From Comamonadaceae bacterium (GTDB lineage Bacteria; Pseudomonadota; Gammaproteobacteria; Burkholderiales; Burkholderiaceae_C): DNA of 64,000 bases. A model generated the notes under the pieces. It saw only the letters and a program-made list of their open reading frames with translations. It had not been told where the DNA came from and searched no databases. Positions within the stretch are counted from its first letter, which is position 1. The number at the start of each line of letters is the position of its first letter. Shown here piece by piece: positions 31,877 to 42,044 of the stretch. The position numbers were made by a program, and so were the translations under genes. The stretch lies in assembly GCA_947475685.1 (NCBI GenBank), contig CANJNC010000015.1:1-64000 (forward strand). The letters run 5' to 3'.

Positions 31877-32047
31877 GGTGGTCTCCTAATATGACAAAAA
31901 ATTCAAGAACAGTTTGAGAGTGCTTCGTCGTCAAACAACCAATGGATTGACTCTAAAAAGCGAGAAAGGAACGAAGAATCTCAAAATCATAGATTGTATG
32001 CTTGAGTAGACTAGAAAATTAAAACAATTCGGAAGTGTTCCTAAGGG

Positions 32048-33232
32048 CTATGGAAAGCTTTTCCGGGGTAAAAAAACCCAAAGTTTCAAGTTTTGTTTAA
32101 TTTTGTTGGCAAATTCGCCTGCCAAGGGCCCCGTTCCTGCAAAATAATCCACCCGAATCGACCCATTGATCGCATTTCCAGTGTCCTCACTCAGGGCAAT
32201 TTGTTGAAATCTAGCGCTTCCCTCGCTTAAAAGCCATAAAGGAAGCCCTAAAGGAATGCTTTTCGGATCAACTGCGACTGAAAGTTTGGGTTTGAGGGGT
32301 TTGCCCCAAGATCCTTTGGGGCCAAGGGAAGTGTCGTTTAAAGGTGAAAGGGCAAAGAAGATGTATCTCGGATTGCTCCAAAAAGCTTCTTTTTCTTTGT
32401 CTGGATATTTAAGCAAGGCGCTTTTGATGCCGGGCCAGGAGGTGTCTTTTCCAAGTCCTTGTTCGATGATCCATTTGGCCATGCTTTGATAGGGTAAATC
32501 ATTGGAAGCTGCAAAACCTACTCTATATTCAATCGTCTGAGAAGTTGCGTTTTCAATCTGAAGTCGAGCGGACCCTTGAACATGCAAAATCATGACGTCA
32601 AGTGGATCTTGAAGCCATGCAATGACTTGGTTTTGTAGTTCCTTTTGTAGGGTTGGAGATGTTTCGATTTCTTTTCGATTGAACCAGGGTTGGCCTAATT
32701 TCTTTGAAGAAAGTAAGCTAGGAGGTGGGGAATAGATAGGATAGTTGAATGAATCGCGTTGGGTGAAGGAGGCTTTAAAAACGGGCTCGTAGTAGCTTGT
32801 CAATAAACCTGTATCTTCCCCGTCTGCGCCCTCTACACTAAAAGCTTGCAGGTGGCCCAAGATCCAAATGCGCTGTTCTTGATCATCAGCTAAAGACAAG
32901 GGGCGCATTTGTGAGCATGAGGAAGTCCAAATAGGATGGGGTTTCTCACAATTATCAAGGAGGGCAGACCATAGGATTGACGTTGATGTTTCATTAAAAC
33001 CGGGCAAGTTATTCCAAGGGATGGGTTGAAAGCGACTTTTAGAAGAAAAATCAAGAGTCGGATAGGTGAGATCTAAAGGCTTGGTATGTGAAAGTTTGGA
33101 ATCAGAGGAATTTAAAGTTGTAGATGCAGGTATAGGCTTTGACGAAACGGATTCATTGGATGAAAGATTTTTATAATTCGAACAAGACGGCAATGCGCAT
33201 AAAATAAAAAACAAACCAAAAGTTTTAAACAT
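32048..33232 (-). CDS. mltA: Membrane-bound lytic murein transglycosylase A (lipoprotein)
   Basis: Lipobox-like LPSC; LLTSYYEPVFKAS, VQGSARLQ, GSIRVDYFAGTGPLAGEFANKIKQ. Confidence 0.92.
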   Translation of the reverse strand: MFKTFGLFFILCALPSCSNYKNLSSNESVSSKPIPASTTLNSSDSKLSHTKPLDLTYPTLDFSSKSRFQPIPWNNLPGFNETSTSILWSALLDNCEKPHPIWTSSCSQMRPLSLADDQEQRIWILGHLQAFSVEGADGEDTGLLTSYYEPVFKASFTQRDSFNYPIYSPPPSLLSSKKLGQPWFNRKEIETSPTLQKELQNQVIAWLQDPLDVMILHVQGSARLQIENATSQTIEYRVGFAASNDLPYQSMAKWIIEQGLGKDTSWPGIKSALLKYPDKEKEAFWSNPRYIFFALSPLNDTSLGPKGSWGKPLKPKLSVAVDPKSIPLGLPLWLLSEGSARFQQIALSEDTGNAINGSIRVDYFAGTGPLAGEFANKIKQNLKLWVFLPRKSFP

Positions 33233-33245
33233 CTCAGGAAAAATC

Positions 33246-33371
33246 ATGTTGTATATTTTAATAGAGGCCTTGCTAGCAGGATCGATTTTAATTTTAATTG
33301 TATGGTGGACAATGTTTCACGGTAGGCAAAAAGGCGAAAAGAAACAGGCCGAGAAATCAAATGATAAATAA
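33246..33371 (+). CDS. Putative 41-aa single-pass membrane microprotein
   Basis: AGGA-like ribosome-binding site (tcaggaaaaatcATG), then MLYILIEALLAGSILILIVWWTMFHGRQKGEKKQAEKSNDK*: one hydrophobic helix with a charged C-terminal tail. Below the ORF-track length cutoff. Confidence 0.5.
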   Translation: MLYILIEALLAGSILILIVWWTMFHGRQKGEKKQAEKSNDK

Positions 33372-33495
33372 ACGTATAGAAAATTAAAAAAGCTCGGACT
33401 TGAGTCGGTGACAGGGGCCTAAACCGGTAAAAGTGATCAAACAAGCAGAGAGTAAAAAAAACAGATCTGCCCTCAATCAAAGAGAGATGATTGGA

Positions 33496-36400
33496 TCATT
33501 TCAGCTCCTCAACGGGTGTTTCAATTTTGGTGACATTGGGATCACTCCAACTTCCACTGATACGAAAGGTTCGGGTGTTCGCTTGGATCAAAGGTTGTCT
33601 GATCACGTATTGTGCAATGAAGCTTGTGAGGCCGACAAGCGGGTTGACCGTGCTGTATAAAAGTGAGGCTGTGCCGGCATTTATTTCAGGAACAACGACA
33701 ACGCGCATGTCCTGAGTTTCAGCACCAATATTGGCAGATCCATCAAGCTTGACCGTTCCAGAAACACCTTTCATGACCAGGTTTTGAGTCGTTGCTGTAC
33801 CGTCCTTGACGGCAATATCTCCTTTGAACTGGTCAAAAGCAAAACCTTCGCCAAAGAGGTCACGAAAATCCAACGTCAATCTCCGAGGGAGAGCCTGTAA
33901 ATTAAGAACGCCAAGAAGTCGAGAAGCCCCGGGATCTGTTTTAAGAAATTGACCCTTTTCAACATCAAGGCTGAAATAACCGTTTAAGGATTCAAAGTCG
34001 GGATTGATCAAGGATCCTTTCCAAGTCAGTTGGCCATTTAAGGTGCCCTTGCCGTCTCTAACAACTCCAGGAGTACCAAGTCGGGTAAGCAATCGACCAG
34101 AATTGAAGATATCAAGCGTTAGATCAATTTTGGATTGAGTACCTATCGAGTTGGATTCACGCAAAGGAGTCCACTGAGCGGACGCTTTCAGGGCGGTGTC
34201 AGCGTTTGTCAATTGAACATTGTTTAAAAGCCAGAAACGATCCCCTTTGGGTGACAATTGATTGTGGGCTTCAAATTCGACATGACCTAAGCTTCGGTCT
34301 TTAATTTGAAGATCATCGATTACTACGTCAAACCAAGGGAAAAAAGGCTCTTCGTCACTCATGAGTGGATCATTGATTTTATTTTTAATGGGAGTGATGT
34401 TAAATTGATTAAGCTTTGCACTGATTCGTCTAGATTTAGGTTCTGTGTCTAATAAAAATTTGATATTGCCACTGGCTTCTTTAGATTGAACGTTGGCAAG
34501 CCAATTATTACCCTCTCGGCTGGCTAAAACAGTGACCCCGTGAAAATCACGTCCCTGAGTATTGATCTTGTCAGATTGGAGCTTAAGCGTGGTGGGTAAG
34601 TTAAATTTATAAAGCTGGGGTTGATTTTGTGACGCGGTCTTGTTCGGTGATGAGGATTCACTAAAAGGATTTGAGCATGAAGAAGCCTTGTTATTGAAAA
34701 AAAGTTTATTGACAGAGGATTGCCATTCATCAAGTCGCAAGTCAGGTAAGGCAGCGCTTACAGTCCAACCATTGCTTGAAGCTTGCGAAGATGTTAAAAG
34801 GGTGGAAGGTAATAATTGACTAGCCATGGATGCAGCGTTTGGTGCAATCAGCATAGAACCACTCAAAATATGTGATTGAGTTGGACCCGTGTCTTTGAAT
34901 AACCCCATGGTGACTTGTTCGCCCAAGCGAAGGGAGACTCGCTCAAGAAAGTGATTATTGTTCAGATCCTTGATAACAGTGTTATCAAAATTAAAAGGCA
35001 GGTAGGCATCTGCGCCTTTATTAAATGGATTGGGTCCAAGCAGACTCAATCCTTTCAGGTTGGACGAGATGGATAACTCAGGAATGCCAGATTTTTTGAT
35101 GGAAATCAAAGCAGAATAGTTGGTTTGCCCTTTAGAGAGTGCGCCCAGTTTTGTCGCCCAATCAATGGCACAGGTTTGTTCCAAGCCCTCAGCGGTAATG
35201 GTGCCTAAGGCCTTAATCAGTAAGCCGTTATCTTGAGTCGGGGAGGAAGAATTAAAGACCCCTTCAATTTTTGTATCTCCACCTAAAAGAAAAGTTTGAA
35301 CATTTTGGAAGTTCATTGTTGATTCAGTGAAATCTAGGACTCCACGTGTTTTACTTAAAGGAGGAATATCTGAAGAAAAGAAAAGATCGTTATTTAAGAA
35401 ATTCAAAGAGCCTGATACTTTAGATTTGTCGATTTGTAAAAGCGGTAAACTTAACTTGAGTTTCAATTCGGCATTGCCCTTGGCTTTGGCTTGCGAAATT
35501 GGGTAACCTAGTCTTGGGCTCAATGAGGAATGATTAAAAATGTACAAGTAGTTAGATAAAATACCTTTTGATTCACCAGAGATTTCAAGCAAAGGATCGA
35601 AAAGGTCAGAAATTTTGGCTTCTAATTTAGTCAATTGAACAGAGTTGAGATCAAAACCTATTGAAGAAATAGGGCTAGTGATACCAAGTGTTTTTCCTTT
35701 GATGGTGAATTCTCCTTGAAGGTCGGTAAAGGGCGGCAAATCGATAAGAGAAAAGGTGGGGGATTTGAAAAAAGTCTTAGGTACATAATTAAGAAAGATA
35801 TGATTTAAACGTGCAGAAATATTAAAATCACCTTGTGATGGATTCTTGTAAGGGATTGACTCCAAAGGTCCTTTAATCCTAATCGTGCCTTTGTCTATCA
35901 GACCAGAACCGATAGACTCTTTGAGATAATTACGAACACTTGAATTGACACTTAGGGGAAGGTATTTGTATAAAGTATTTGCCTCAAGCCTGATAATTTT
36001 GGAGCTCAAATCTATTGAGCCTAAGTTGCTATAGCTTAAGTGACTGAGTTGAGGATGACGCCATTTAAAACCGAAGGTCATCGCACCATTTAAATTCTCC
36101 AAAGTGGCGTTGTTTACTTTTAAATTCAGTTCGTTTTCCAAAAAGGTCCATTCAATATTCGTGGCAAATTTACGCACATCAATTAAAGGTTGCTCCAAGG
36201 CACCAATGAGCTCAAAATATCCATCATTAATTTCCAGATTGGTCGAACCAGAAGATTGTGAAAAAGAAAAGCTTCCCTTTAGTCCTTTAAAGTGTGGAAT
36301 GTTAGAAAAGTAGTCTGAAGATGTTATTTGGTTGGATGAAGTGGGAGATTTAAATGTCGAGTAATGCTGTGTATTAGACGGACTTGGTTCGTTGACATTA

Positions 36401-37869
36401 AGTGCAGGTAAAGCAATGGATCTTTCAAGATTTGAAACGACACCGTCAAAATGAAAATTCTTGATATGCTGGAAAAGATGGTCAGCCCGATGTTTTTGGG
36501 CTGGATTGAGGGATGAAATCGCTGAATCCTTTTTGTTTTGAGAAGAGAATGGATTCAGAAGTCGGTTGGACCTCTCAAGCCACTTGGGAATGGCAGCGCC
36601 TAAGATGTGGGTTTGATCTTGAAGAGATGAATCCCCCCAAACACCATGTAGCTTTTCAACTTTTCCCTTGATATTCAAAGTCGATAATGTCTCATTGAGT
36701 TGACTCAAGGGAGTGAAATTTTTTAAGAATTTTGATAAATGTTCTAAATGAGCATTGCGAATGTCCACTTCTCCCTGGCTTTGAGGGCCAAATGGGTCAC
36801 TCAAGTCAGATAGTGCAAGTCGATAATTTGAAAAATCCCAGGGATCATTTTGACCTTGAATAGATATGGAAAGGTTTTCTGTTGACCATTCCTGACCTGT
36901 TAACCAAGGGGCTGTTTTAAGTCTTCCTGAAAGTGAAGAAATATTCAATGGAGAGGTTGAATTAAAAAATGGGGTTAGTATATTTTTGAATTGAAAATCA
37001 AAAAGTTGATTGGACACTTGACCGTTATGTAAATCAAACCAAGCGCGTAACCAGCCGGCGCCATGAGAAATTTGAAAAAAATCTTTAAAATTAAAAAGGG
37101 ACAAAACTTGAGCCAAGTCAAAACGCTCGGATTGAAAGTAAGACTGCCCTGTCCATTGTTTCCACTGTCCGGGATGAAGACTTAAGAGCGGTTGGCTAAA
37201 TTGAGCACGAAAACTGATTCGATCTGAGACCAAGTCTGGTGGGGTAGCGTCTAATCGAAACTTGTGATCTTTTAGTCCATTTTCAATGAGCAAACTGACG
37301 TCATTAACTTGCAGTGGAGTGGCTTTGAACCTTTCATCAATCCAAGTAACTTGAGTATTGGTAATTGAAATATCTCGGATTGAAAAAAACCGATCGGCAA
37401 GATCAAGGGTGTTGTTATCCTGAATCGCAACACCTGCAAACTCAAAAGTCCCATCTAATTTTCTTTTGATATAAAGGTTACTTTGATCAATATACAGTTT
37501 GTCCAGTGTTTGTCGCAGGATCGACTGAGTAGACAAAGACCCCCAAGCACGATTAATATGCAGCATTGGGGCACCCAAGTCGTTGAAAGTAGTAATGTCT
37601 AAAATTTCAAAGCTTGGAAATAGGCTATTCGAAATTGCTCTAATTTGACCAATTTTAAGTTGCGTGCCAATTTTTACAGAAAGAGATTGTTCAATGTCCG
37701 ATCTAAAACTATCGATATTTGGAACAATCAGAAAGTGAAGAGCAAGTCCAAAACATAAAAGAACGGACCAAAAAGCGATAGATAACCAAAAGAATAAGCT
37801 CGAAAAAATCCAGAGTGCATTTAAAACACGTTGGTTTAATGGTATTTTAAAACTTGGAAATTTAAGCAT
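33496..37869 (-). CDS. YhdP family AsmA-like envelope protein
   Basis: 1457 aa, N-terminal TM then long repetitive beta-rich region; ends LVMKGVSGTVKLDGSANIGAETQDMRVVVVPEINAGTASLLY as in YhdP/TIGR02099. Confidence 0.9.
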   Translation of the reverse strand: MLKFPSFKIPLNQRVLNALWIFSSLFFWLSIAFWSVLLCFGLALHFLIVPNIDSFRSDIEQSLSVKIGTQLKIGQIRAISNSLFPSFEILDITTFNDLGAPMLHINRAWGSLSTQSILRQTLDKLYIDQSNLYIKRKLDGTFEFAGVAIQDNNTLDLADRFFSIRDISITNTQVTWIDERFKATPLQVNDVSLLIENGLKDHKFRLDATPPDLVSDRISFRAQFSQPLLSLHPGQWKQWTGQSYFQSERFDLAQVLSLFNFKDFFQISHGAGWLRAWFDLHNGQVSNQLFDFQFKNILTPFFNSTSPLNISSLSGRLKTAPWLTGQEWSTENLSISIQGQNDPWDFSNYRLALSDLSDPFGPQSQGEVDIRNAHLEHLSKFLKNFTPLSQLNETLSTLNIKGKVEKLHGVWGDSSLQDQTHILGAAIPKWLERSNRLLNPFSSQNKKDSAISSLNPAQKHRADHLFQHIKNFHFDGVVSNLERSIALPALNVNEPSPSNTQHYSTFKSPTSSNQITSSDYFSNIPHFKGLKGSFSFSQSSGSTNLEINDGYFELIGALEQPLIDVRKFATNIEWTFLENELNLKVNNATLENLNGAMTFGFKWRHPQLSHLSYSNLGSIDLSSKIIRLEANTLYKYLPLSVNSSVRNYLKESIGSGLIDKGTIRIKGPLESIPYKNPSQGDFNISARLNHIFLNYVPKTFFKSPTFSLIDLPPFTDLQGEFTIKGKTLGITSPISSIGFDLNSVQLTKLEAKISDLFDPLLEISGESKGILSNYLYIFNHSSLSPRLGYPISQAKAKGNAELKLKLSLPLLQIDKSKVSGSLNFLNNDLFFSSDIPPLSKTRGVLDFTESTMNFQNVQTFLLGGDTKIEGVFNSSSPTQDNGLLIKALGTITAEGLEQTCAIDWATKLGALSKGQTNYSALISIKKSGIPELSISSNLKGLSLLGPNPFNKGADAYLPFNFDNTVIKDLNNNHFLERVSLRLGEQVTMGLFKDTGPTQSHILSGSMLIAPNAASMASQLLPSTLLTSSQASSNGWTVSAALPDLRLDEWQSSVNKLFFNNKASSCSNPFSESSSPNKTASQNQPQLYKFNLPTTLKLQSDKINTQGRDFHGVTVLASREGNNWLANVQSKEASGNIKFLLDTEPKSRRISAKLNQFNITPIKNKINDPLMSDEEPFFPWFDVVIDDLQIKDRSLGHVEFEAHNQLSPKGDRFWLLNNVQLTNADTALKASAQWTPLRESNSIGTQSKIDLTLDIFNSGRLLTRLGTPGVVRDGKGTLNGQLTWKGSLINPDFESLNGYFSLDVEKGQFLKTDPGASRLLGVLNLQALPRRLTLDFRDLFGEGFAFDQFKGDIAVKDGTATTQNLVMKGVSGTVKLDGSANIGAETQDMRVVVVPEINAGTASLLYSTVNPLVGLTSFIAQYVIRQPLIQANTRTFRISGSWSDPNVTKIETPVEELK

Positions 37870-37895
37870 TGGAATCAAATGCAAGGAAAAATGCA

Positions 37896-40769
37896 ATGAA
37901 TACAATTATTACAGGGTTCGAAGCAAAATTAACACCATATTCTAATTCTGTAAAAAAGAAATTAAATTTATCGATGGAGTCTCGTTTTTTTAAACGAATA
38001 CAACTCAGGTATGAAAAAGAAAGATTAAGCATACAAGGCAGTCACATTAGCCTTTTTGACCATGAAAAAATCCTAGAAAAACTTCAAGCGACCTATGAAA
38101 CTGATGTTTGCTTGAGAATACTCAGGCAATTGGTTCTTCAAAAACTGCTTGTTTTGGATTGTGAATACGATTTGACCCTTGAGGAGGTGATGGTTCAAAT
38201 ATCATATTTGGCAGAGTTCACTTTGCTAAAAGCAAGTGATTGTGCCAATGTGCAACTCAAGAAATTATATGGTGTACCTACAAAGGATGATGGTTCTGTT
38301 TGTCAAATTGTGATCATGGCAATGGGTAAGTTAGGAGCAAAAGAGTTAAATGTATCAAGTGATGTGGATTTAGTTTACGTCTATGAGTCTGATGGTCAAA
38401 CAAAAATAGAGGAGGGCACAGGTCAGCAAAAGAGCATTTCTAACCAAGAGTATTACTTGAAATGGTCGATGGCCATGCAAAAAATAATATCAGAAGTAAC
38501 TGAGCATGGGTTCGTTTTCAGGATTGACTTGGAACTTCGACCATATGGCAAGGCAAGTGCAACTGTTCTACCTTTTACCGCTTTAGAGCGTTATTTTCAA
38601 ACAACAGCAAGAGCCTGGGAAAGATTTGCATGGTTAAAAGCAAGAATACTAGGTTTAGACAAGTCAGACTTAATAGATAACTTTGATAAAAAGATTTACT
38701 CCATCATCGATTCGTTTGTGTATAGACAATATGCTGACTTTCAATTGATGGAGTCATTAAGAGAAATACACGCAAAAATTCAAAAACAAGCCGAGATCAC
38801 TTCAAATCTTCGGGATGTCAAATTAGGTCGAGGAGGAATACGGGAAATAGAATTTGGCGTTCAGTTGTTACAAGTTATTCATGCCGGTACAAGGCCTGAA
38901 TTACGTACAAGATCAACGTTTGAATCCTTTAAGTATTTAGAAAAATATAAGGTATTGACGAAAAATCAATGTGATCAATGGGAAATAGCATACAGGTATT
39001 TAAGAACGATAGAGCATAGAGTTCAATACCTAGATGATCAACAAACACATAGACTGCCTCATGGAGGGAAAGATTTAGAGTGGATAGCTAGCACTATGGG
39101 GTTTGAAGATTTACAGCAGTTTGAAAAGTCTTTTTTAGAAATTTGCAATTACGTACAAGCTGAATTTGATTTGCTACTTAATAAAGGCGATCAAAAAAAA
39201 GAAATTGATAACATAGACTCCAATGAATCAGGAAAAGAAGATGAATTCATAAAAACTGGAAAAGAGTTGATTGAGGAAATAAAAACGTCATCCAAAAACC
39301 AGCTCGACGAAACAAAAGAGCTGATCTCAAACATCTCGACATTATATGAAAAATGGTCGAATCACTTGCAGGATCCTGATTCAAAAAATGGTTTAATCGA
39401 TATTGAAAAAAAAGAAATTAGTCATCTTAAATTAAATAAAAAGAAATGGTTAATTAAACTAATTAAAAAACATTGCGAGTGGCTTCGTGAAAAAAAAGTC
39501 ACATCTTTAGAGGTAAATTATTGGTTTGATTGGGTTGATGTCATCTTTAAAAGAGATAATTATTTGGCCCTTCAAAGTGAACACCCTAAAGTTCAAATTG
39601 ATATTGCGCATTTGATGGGAGCCTCTTCTTGGTGTAGGCGTTATTTGAAGTATTACCCAAGCGTTGTGGAGCAAATGGTACACGACGATGGAGTGTTAAA
39701 GAGACTTGAAAGTAAAGACTTTGTCGAACTATTAAATAAGCGACGATCTTCTCTAAATTTAAATGTTGACAAAGAGGACGAAGAGCAATTGCTAAGGATG
39801 TTGCGAAGAGAACATCACGCTTGCTTATTTAAAATTCTTGCTGCAGATTTAAACGGTCAACTTTCAATTGAGGAAGTCTCAGACGATTTATCTGCATTGG
39901 CGCAAGGTGTACTCAGTGTATGTGTCGATTGGCTATGGGAGCGAATAAATATTGAGCAACCAGTATCCAAAGAATTACAGAACCCACCTTTGGCAATCAT
40001 TGGATATGGTAAATTTGGAAGCAAAGAGTTGGGATATGGAAGTGATTTGGATTTGGTTCTCCTTTACGATGAAAACGAGATTCAATTTGCAGATCAAATA
40101 CCCTTGTTGGCAAGACGTTTAATCTCTTGGATCACAGTAAAAACATCTGATGGAGATTTATACGAAATCGATAATGCACTGCGTCCCAATGGAAGTGCAG
40201 GACTTTTGGTCAGCTCATTTGAATCTTTCGAGAGATATCAAAGACAATTGGATCAAAACAGTGCATGGACTTGGGAGCATCAAGCTTTAACAAGAGCCCG
40301 GTTTTGTGTAGGTACAAGTTCATTGAAGGAGCGATTTGAAAAAATAAGACATGATGTTTTGTCAAAAAGCAGAACGCCATCAAAACTTCTTGTCGAAGTT
40401 TTTGAAATGAGAAAAAAGCTCTGGTTCTCTCAAAAATATAAGCCTGGTATTTTTAACGGGAAATATAGTCCTGGAGGAATGGTTGATGTGGAATTTGTTG
40501 TTCAATATTTAATTTTAGCTAACGCTCATCAATGCGAAGACTTGATCGAAAATATTGGGAATATTGGGCTACTGAAATTGGCCGAAAATAAAGGGTTGAT
40601 TCCCGCAACTGTAGGCTATGAGGCAGCGAATGCGTATCGACAATTAAGGAAACGACAACACGCTGCAAGGCTAGAAGAGAAAATCTTCGAAATAAGTGAG
40701 GAATCCCTCAAAGAAACGACTGAAAAAATAAAAAAACTTTGGTTATGTTTCTTTGATGCTTATTGGTAA
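37896..40769 (+). CDS. glnE: Bifunctional glutamine-synthetase adenylyltransferase/deadenylyltransferase
   Basis: VIMAMGKLGAKELNVSSDVDLVYVYE and IIGYGKFGSKELGYGSDLDLVLLYDENE, the two nucleotidyltransferase motifs. Confidence 0.95.
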   Translation: MNTIITGFEAKLTPYSNSVKKKLNLSMESRFFKRIQLRYEKERLSIQGSHISLFDHEKILEKLQATYETDVCLRILRQLVLQKLLVLDCEYDLTLEEVMVQISYLAEFTLLKASDCANVQLKKLYGVPTKDDGSVCQIVIMAMGKLGAKELNVSSDVDLVYVYESDGQTKIEEGTGQQKSISNQEYYLKWSMAMQKIISEVTEHGFVFRIDLELRPYGKASATVLPFTALERYFQTTARAWERFAWLKARILGLDKSDLIDNFDKKIYSIIDSFVYRQYADFQLMESLREIHAKIQKQAEITSNLRDVKLGRGGIREIEFGVQLLQVIHAGTRPELRTRSTFESFKYLEKYKVLTKNQCDQWEIAYRYLRTIEHRVQYLDDQQTHRLPHGGKDLEWIASTMGFEDLQQFEKSFLEICNYVQAEFDLLLNKGDQKKEIDNIDSNESGKEDEFIKTGKELIEEIKTSSKNQLDETKELISNISTLYEKWSNHLQDPDSKNGLIDIEKKEISHLKLNKKKWLIKLIKKHCEWLREKKVTSLEVNYWFDWVDVIFKRDNYLALQSEHPKVQIDIAHLMGASSWCRRYLKYYPSVVEQMVHDDGVLKRLESKDFVELLNKRRSSLNLNVDKEDEEQLLRMLRREHHACLFKILAADLNGQLSIEEVSDDLSALAQGVLSVCVDWLWERINIEQPVSKELQNPPLAIIGYGKFGSKELGYGSDLDLVLLYDENEIQFADQIPLLARRLISWITVKTSDGDLYEIDNALRPNGSAGLLVSSFESFERYQRQLDQNSAWTWEHQALTRARFCVGTSSLKERFEKIRHDVLSKSRTPSKLLVEVFEMRKKLWFSQKYKPGIFNGKYSPGGMVDVEFVVQYLILANAHQCEDLIENIGNIGLLKLAENKGLIPATVGYEAANAYRQLRKRQHAARLEEKIFEISEESLKETTEKIKKLWLCFFDAYW

Positions 40770-40774
40770 ACTGT

Positions 40775-41278
40775 TTACAGCTGAGGAAGTTTATTTTTTA
40801 ATATTTTTTGAATAAGGCCAGTGGTTGAATATCCATCCAAGAAATTGATGGTTTGAGCATCTCCGCCATAGGATTTTACAAAATGAGTTTCTGGCAAAAT
40901 ACCCATGTCATAGTCACCGCCTTTGACAAGTATGTCTGGGCGAATAAGTTTGATGATTTCAAGTGGGGTATGTTCATCAAACCAGGTCACATAGGAAACA
41001 CTCTCTAGGGCAGCAATCACTTGAATTCTGTCAGTCAGGGTATTGAGAGGTCGGTCTACACCTTTGCCAAGTAAGCGGGCCGAGGAATCTGTATTAAGTG
41101 CGACAACAAGGACCTTTCCGAGTTGACTGGCTAAATCTAGGTAAGTCACGTGTCCACGGTGAATGACATCAAATACACCATTTGTAAAAACAATGGAACC
41201 TAAAGATTTGATTTGCGTTAACTGGATTGTCAAATCGCTAGGATCCAAAATTTTCTTGTAAAAATTAGTCTTGGTCAT
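40775..41278 (-). CDS. rfaE2: D-glycero-beta-D-manno-heptose 1-phosphate adenylyltransferase
   Basis: IVFTNGVFDVIHRGHVTYLDLASQLG, LVVALNTDSSARLLGKG, DILVKGGDY. Confidence 0.93.
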   Translation of the reverse strand: MTKTNFYKKILDPSDLTIQLTQIKSLGSIVFTNGVFDVIHRGHVTYLDLASQLGKVLVVALNTDSSARLLGKGVDRPLNTLTDRIQVIAALESVSYVTWFDEHTPLEIIKLIRPDILVKGGDYDMGILPETHFVKSYGGDAQTINFLDGYSTTGLIQKILKNKLPQL

Positions 41279-41424
41279 GTATATCTGTATTAATATGTAT
41301 AAGCCTGTGATAAAGGGGATATTTTAAGCACTTTAACTTGTTCCAAAAGGACCGTCATTTAAACTGACAAAAGGTCAATTCCATAAACGAACAGTAAAAG
41401 ACTGTTGCCAAACTTTTAAAGCTC

Positions 41425-42036
41425 ATGATCAATAAAACACTACCCATTATTTTGATCCTTTCGTGTCAAATGCTTGTGAATCAAATTGGACATGCCCAAA
41501 CGAAGTCCAATGCAGCTGGGTCAACTGAAGGTGTGCCAATCTCGAACTGTCCATCTATTTTGAATCAAAATGTATTAAGGTTACAAGACGAAAAACCTCA
41601 AAACTTATGCCAATACAGTGGAAAAGTGGTTTTGGTTGTCAATACTGCAAGTTTTTGTGGCTTTACACCTCAATACAAAGGGCTAGAAGCATTGTATGAG
41701 AAGTATAAAAATGAAGGTCTGGTTGTTTTAGGTTTTCCTTCTAATGATTTTGCCCAAGAGCCAGAGAATAATCAGCAGATTGCTGACTTTTGTGAAAATA
41801 CATTTGGTGTGAAATTTCCAATGTTTACAAAAACCGCTGTAAAGGGTGAATCAGCTTCAAAGCTATTTAAAGAATTGGCGACGGTAACTAAAACAACGCC
41901 TAAATGGAATTTCTATAAATATCTAATTTCAAGAGACGGTCAAAAAATTAAAAGTTTCGGCAGCATGACTGGACCCCAAGATAAATCATTTGTGAAAGAG
42001 GTTGAGCTAAGCTTAAACGACAAGTATCAAAAATAA
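41425..42036 (+). CDS. Glutathione peroxidase family protein with N-terminal signal peptide
   Basis: VNTASFCGFTPQYKGLEALYEKY, GFPSNDFAQEP, PKWNFYKYLI; hydrophobic leader LPIILILSCQMLVNQIGHAQ. Confidence 0.9.
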   Translation: MINKTLPIILILSCQMLVNQIGHAQTKSNAAGSTEGVPISNCPSILNQNVLRLQDEKPQNLCQYSGKVVLVVNTASFCGFTPQYKGLEALYEKYKNEGLVVLGFPSNDFAQEPENNQQIADFCENTFGVKFPMFTKTAVKGESASKLFKELATVTKTTPKWNFYKYLISRDGQKIKSFGSMTGPQDKSFVKEVELSLNDKYQK

Positions 42037-42044
42037 TCAAGAAA

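Noticed and set aside
37272-37454. Short ORFs inside yhdP
   Set aside because: No ribosome-binding site or recognisable product; expected by chance in a 4.4-kb gene.
39180-39480. Lys/Glu-rich stretch in GlnE considered as an inserted domain
   Set aside because: It corresponds in position to the normally variable linker between the two adenylyltransferase halves; the sequence bias fits the local AT-richness.
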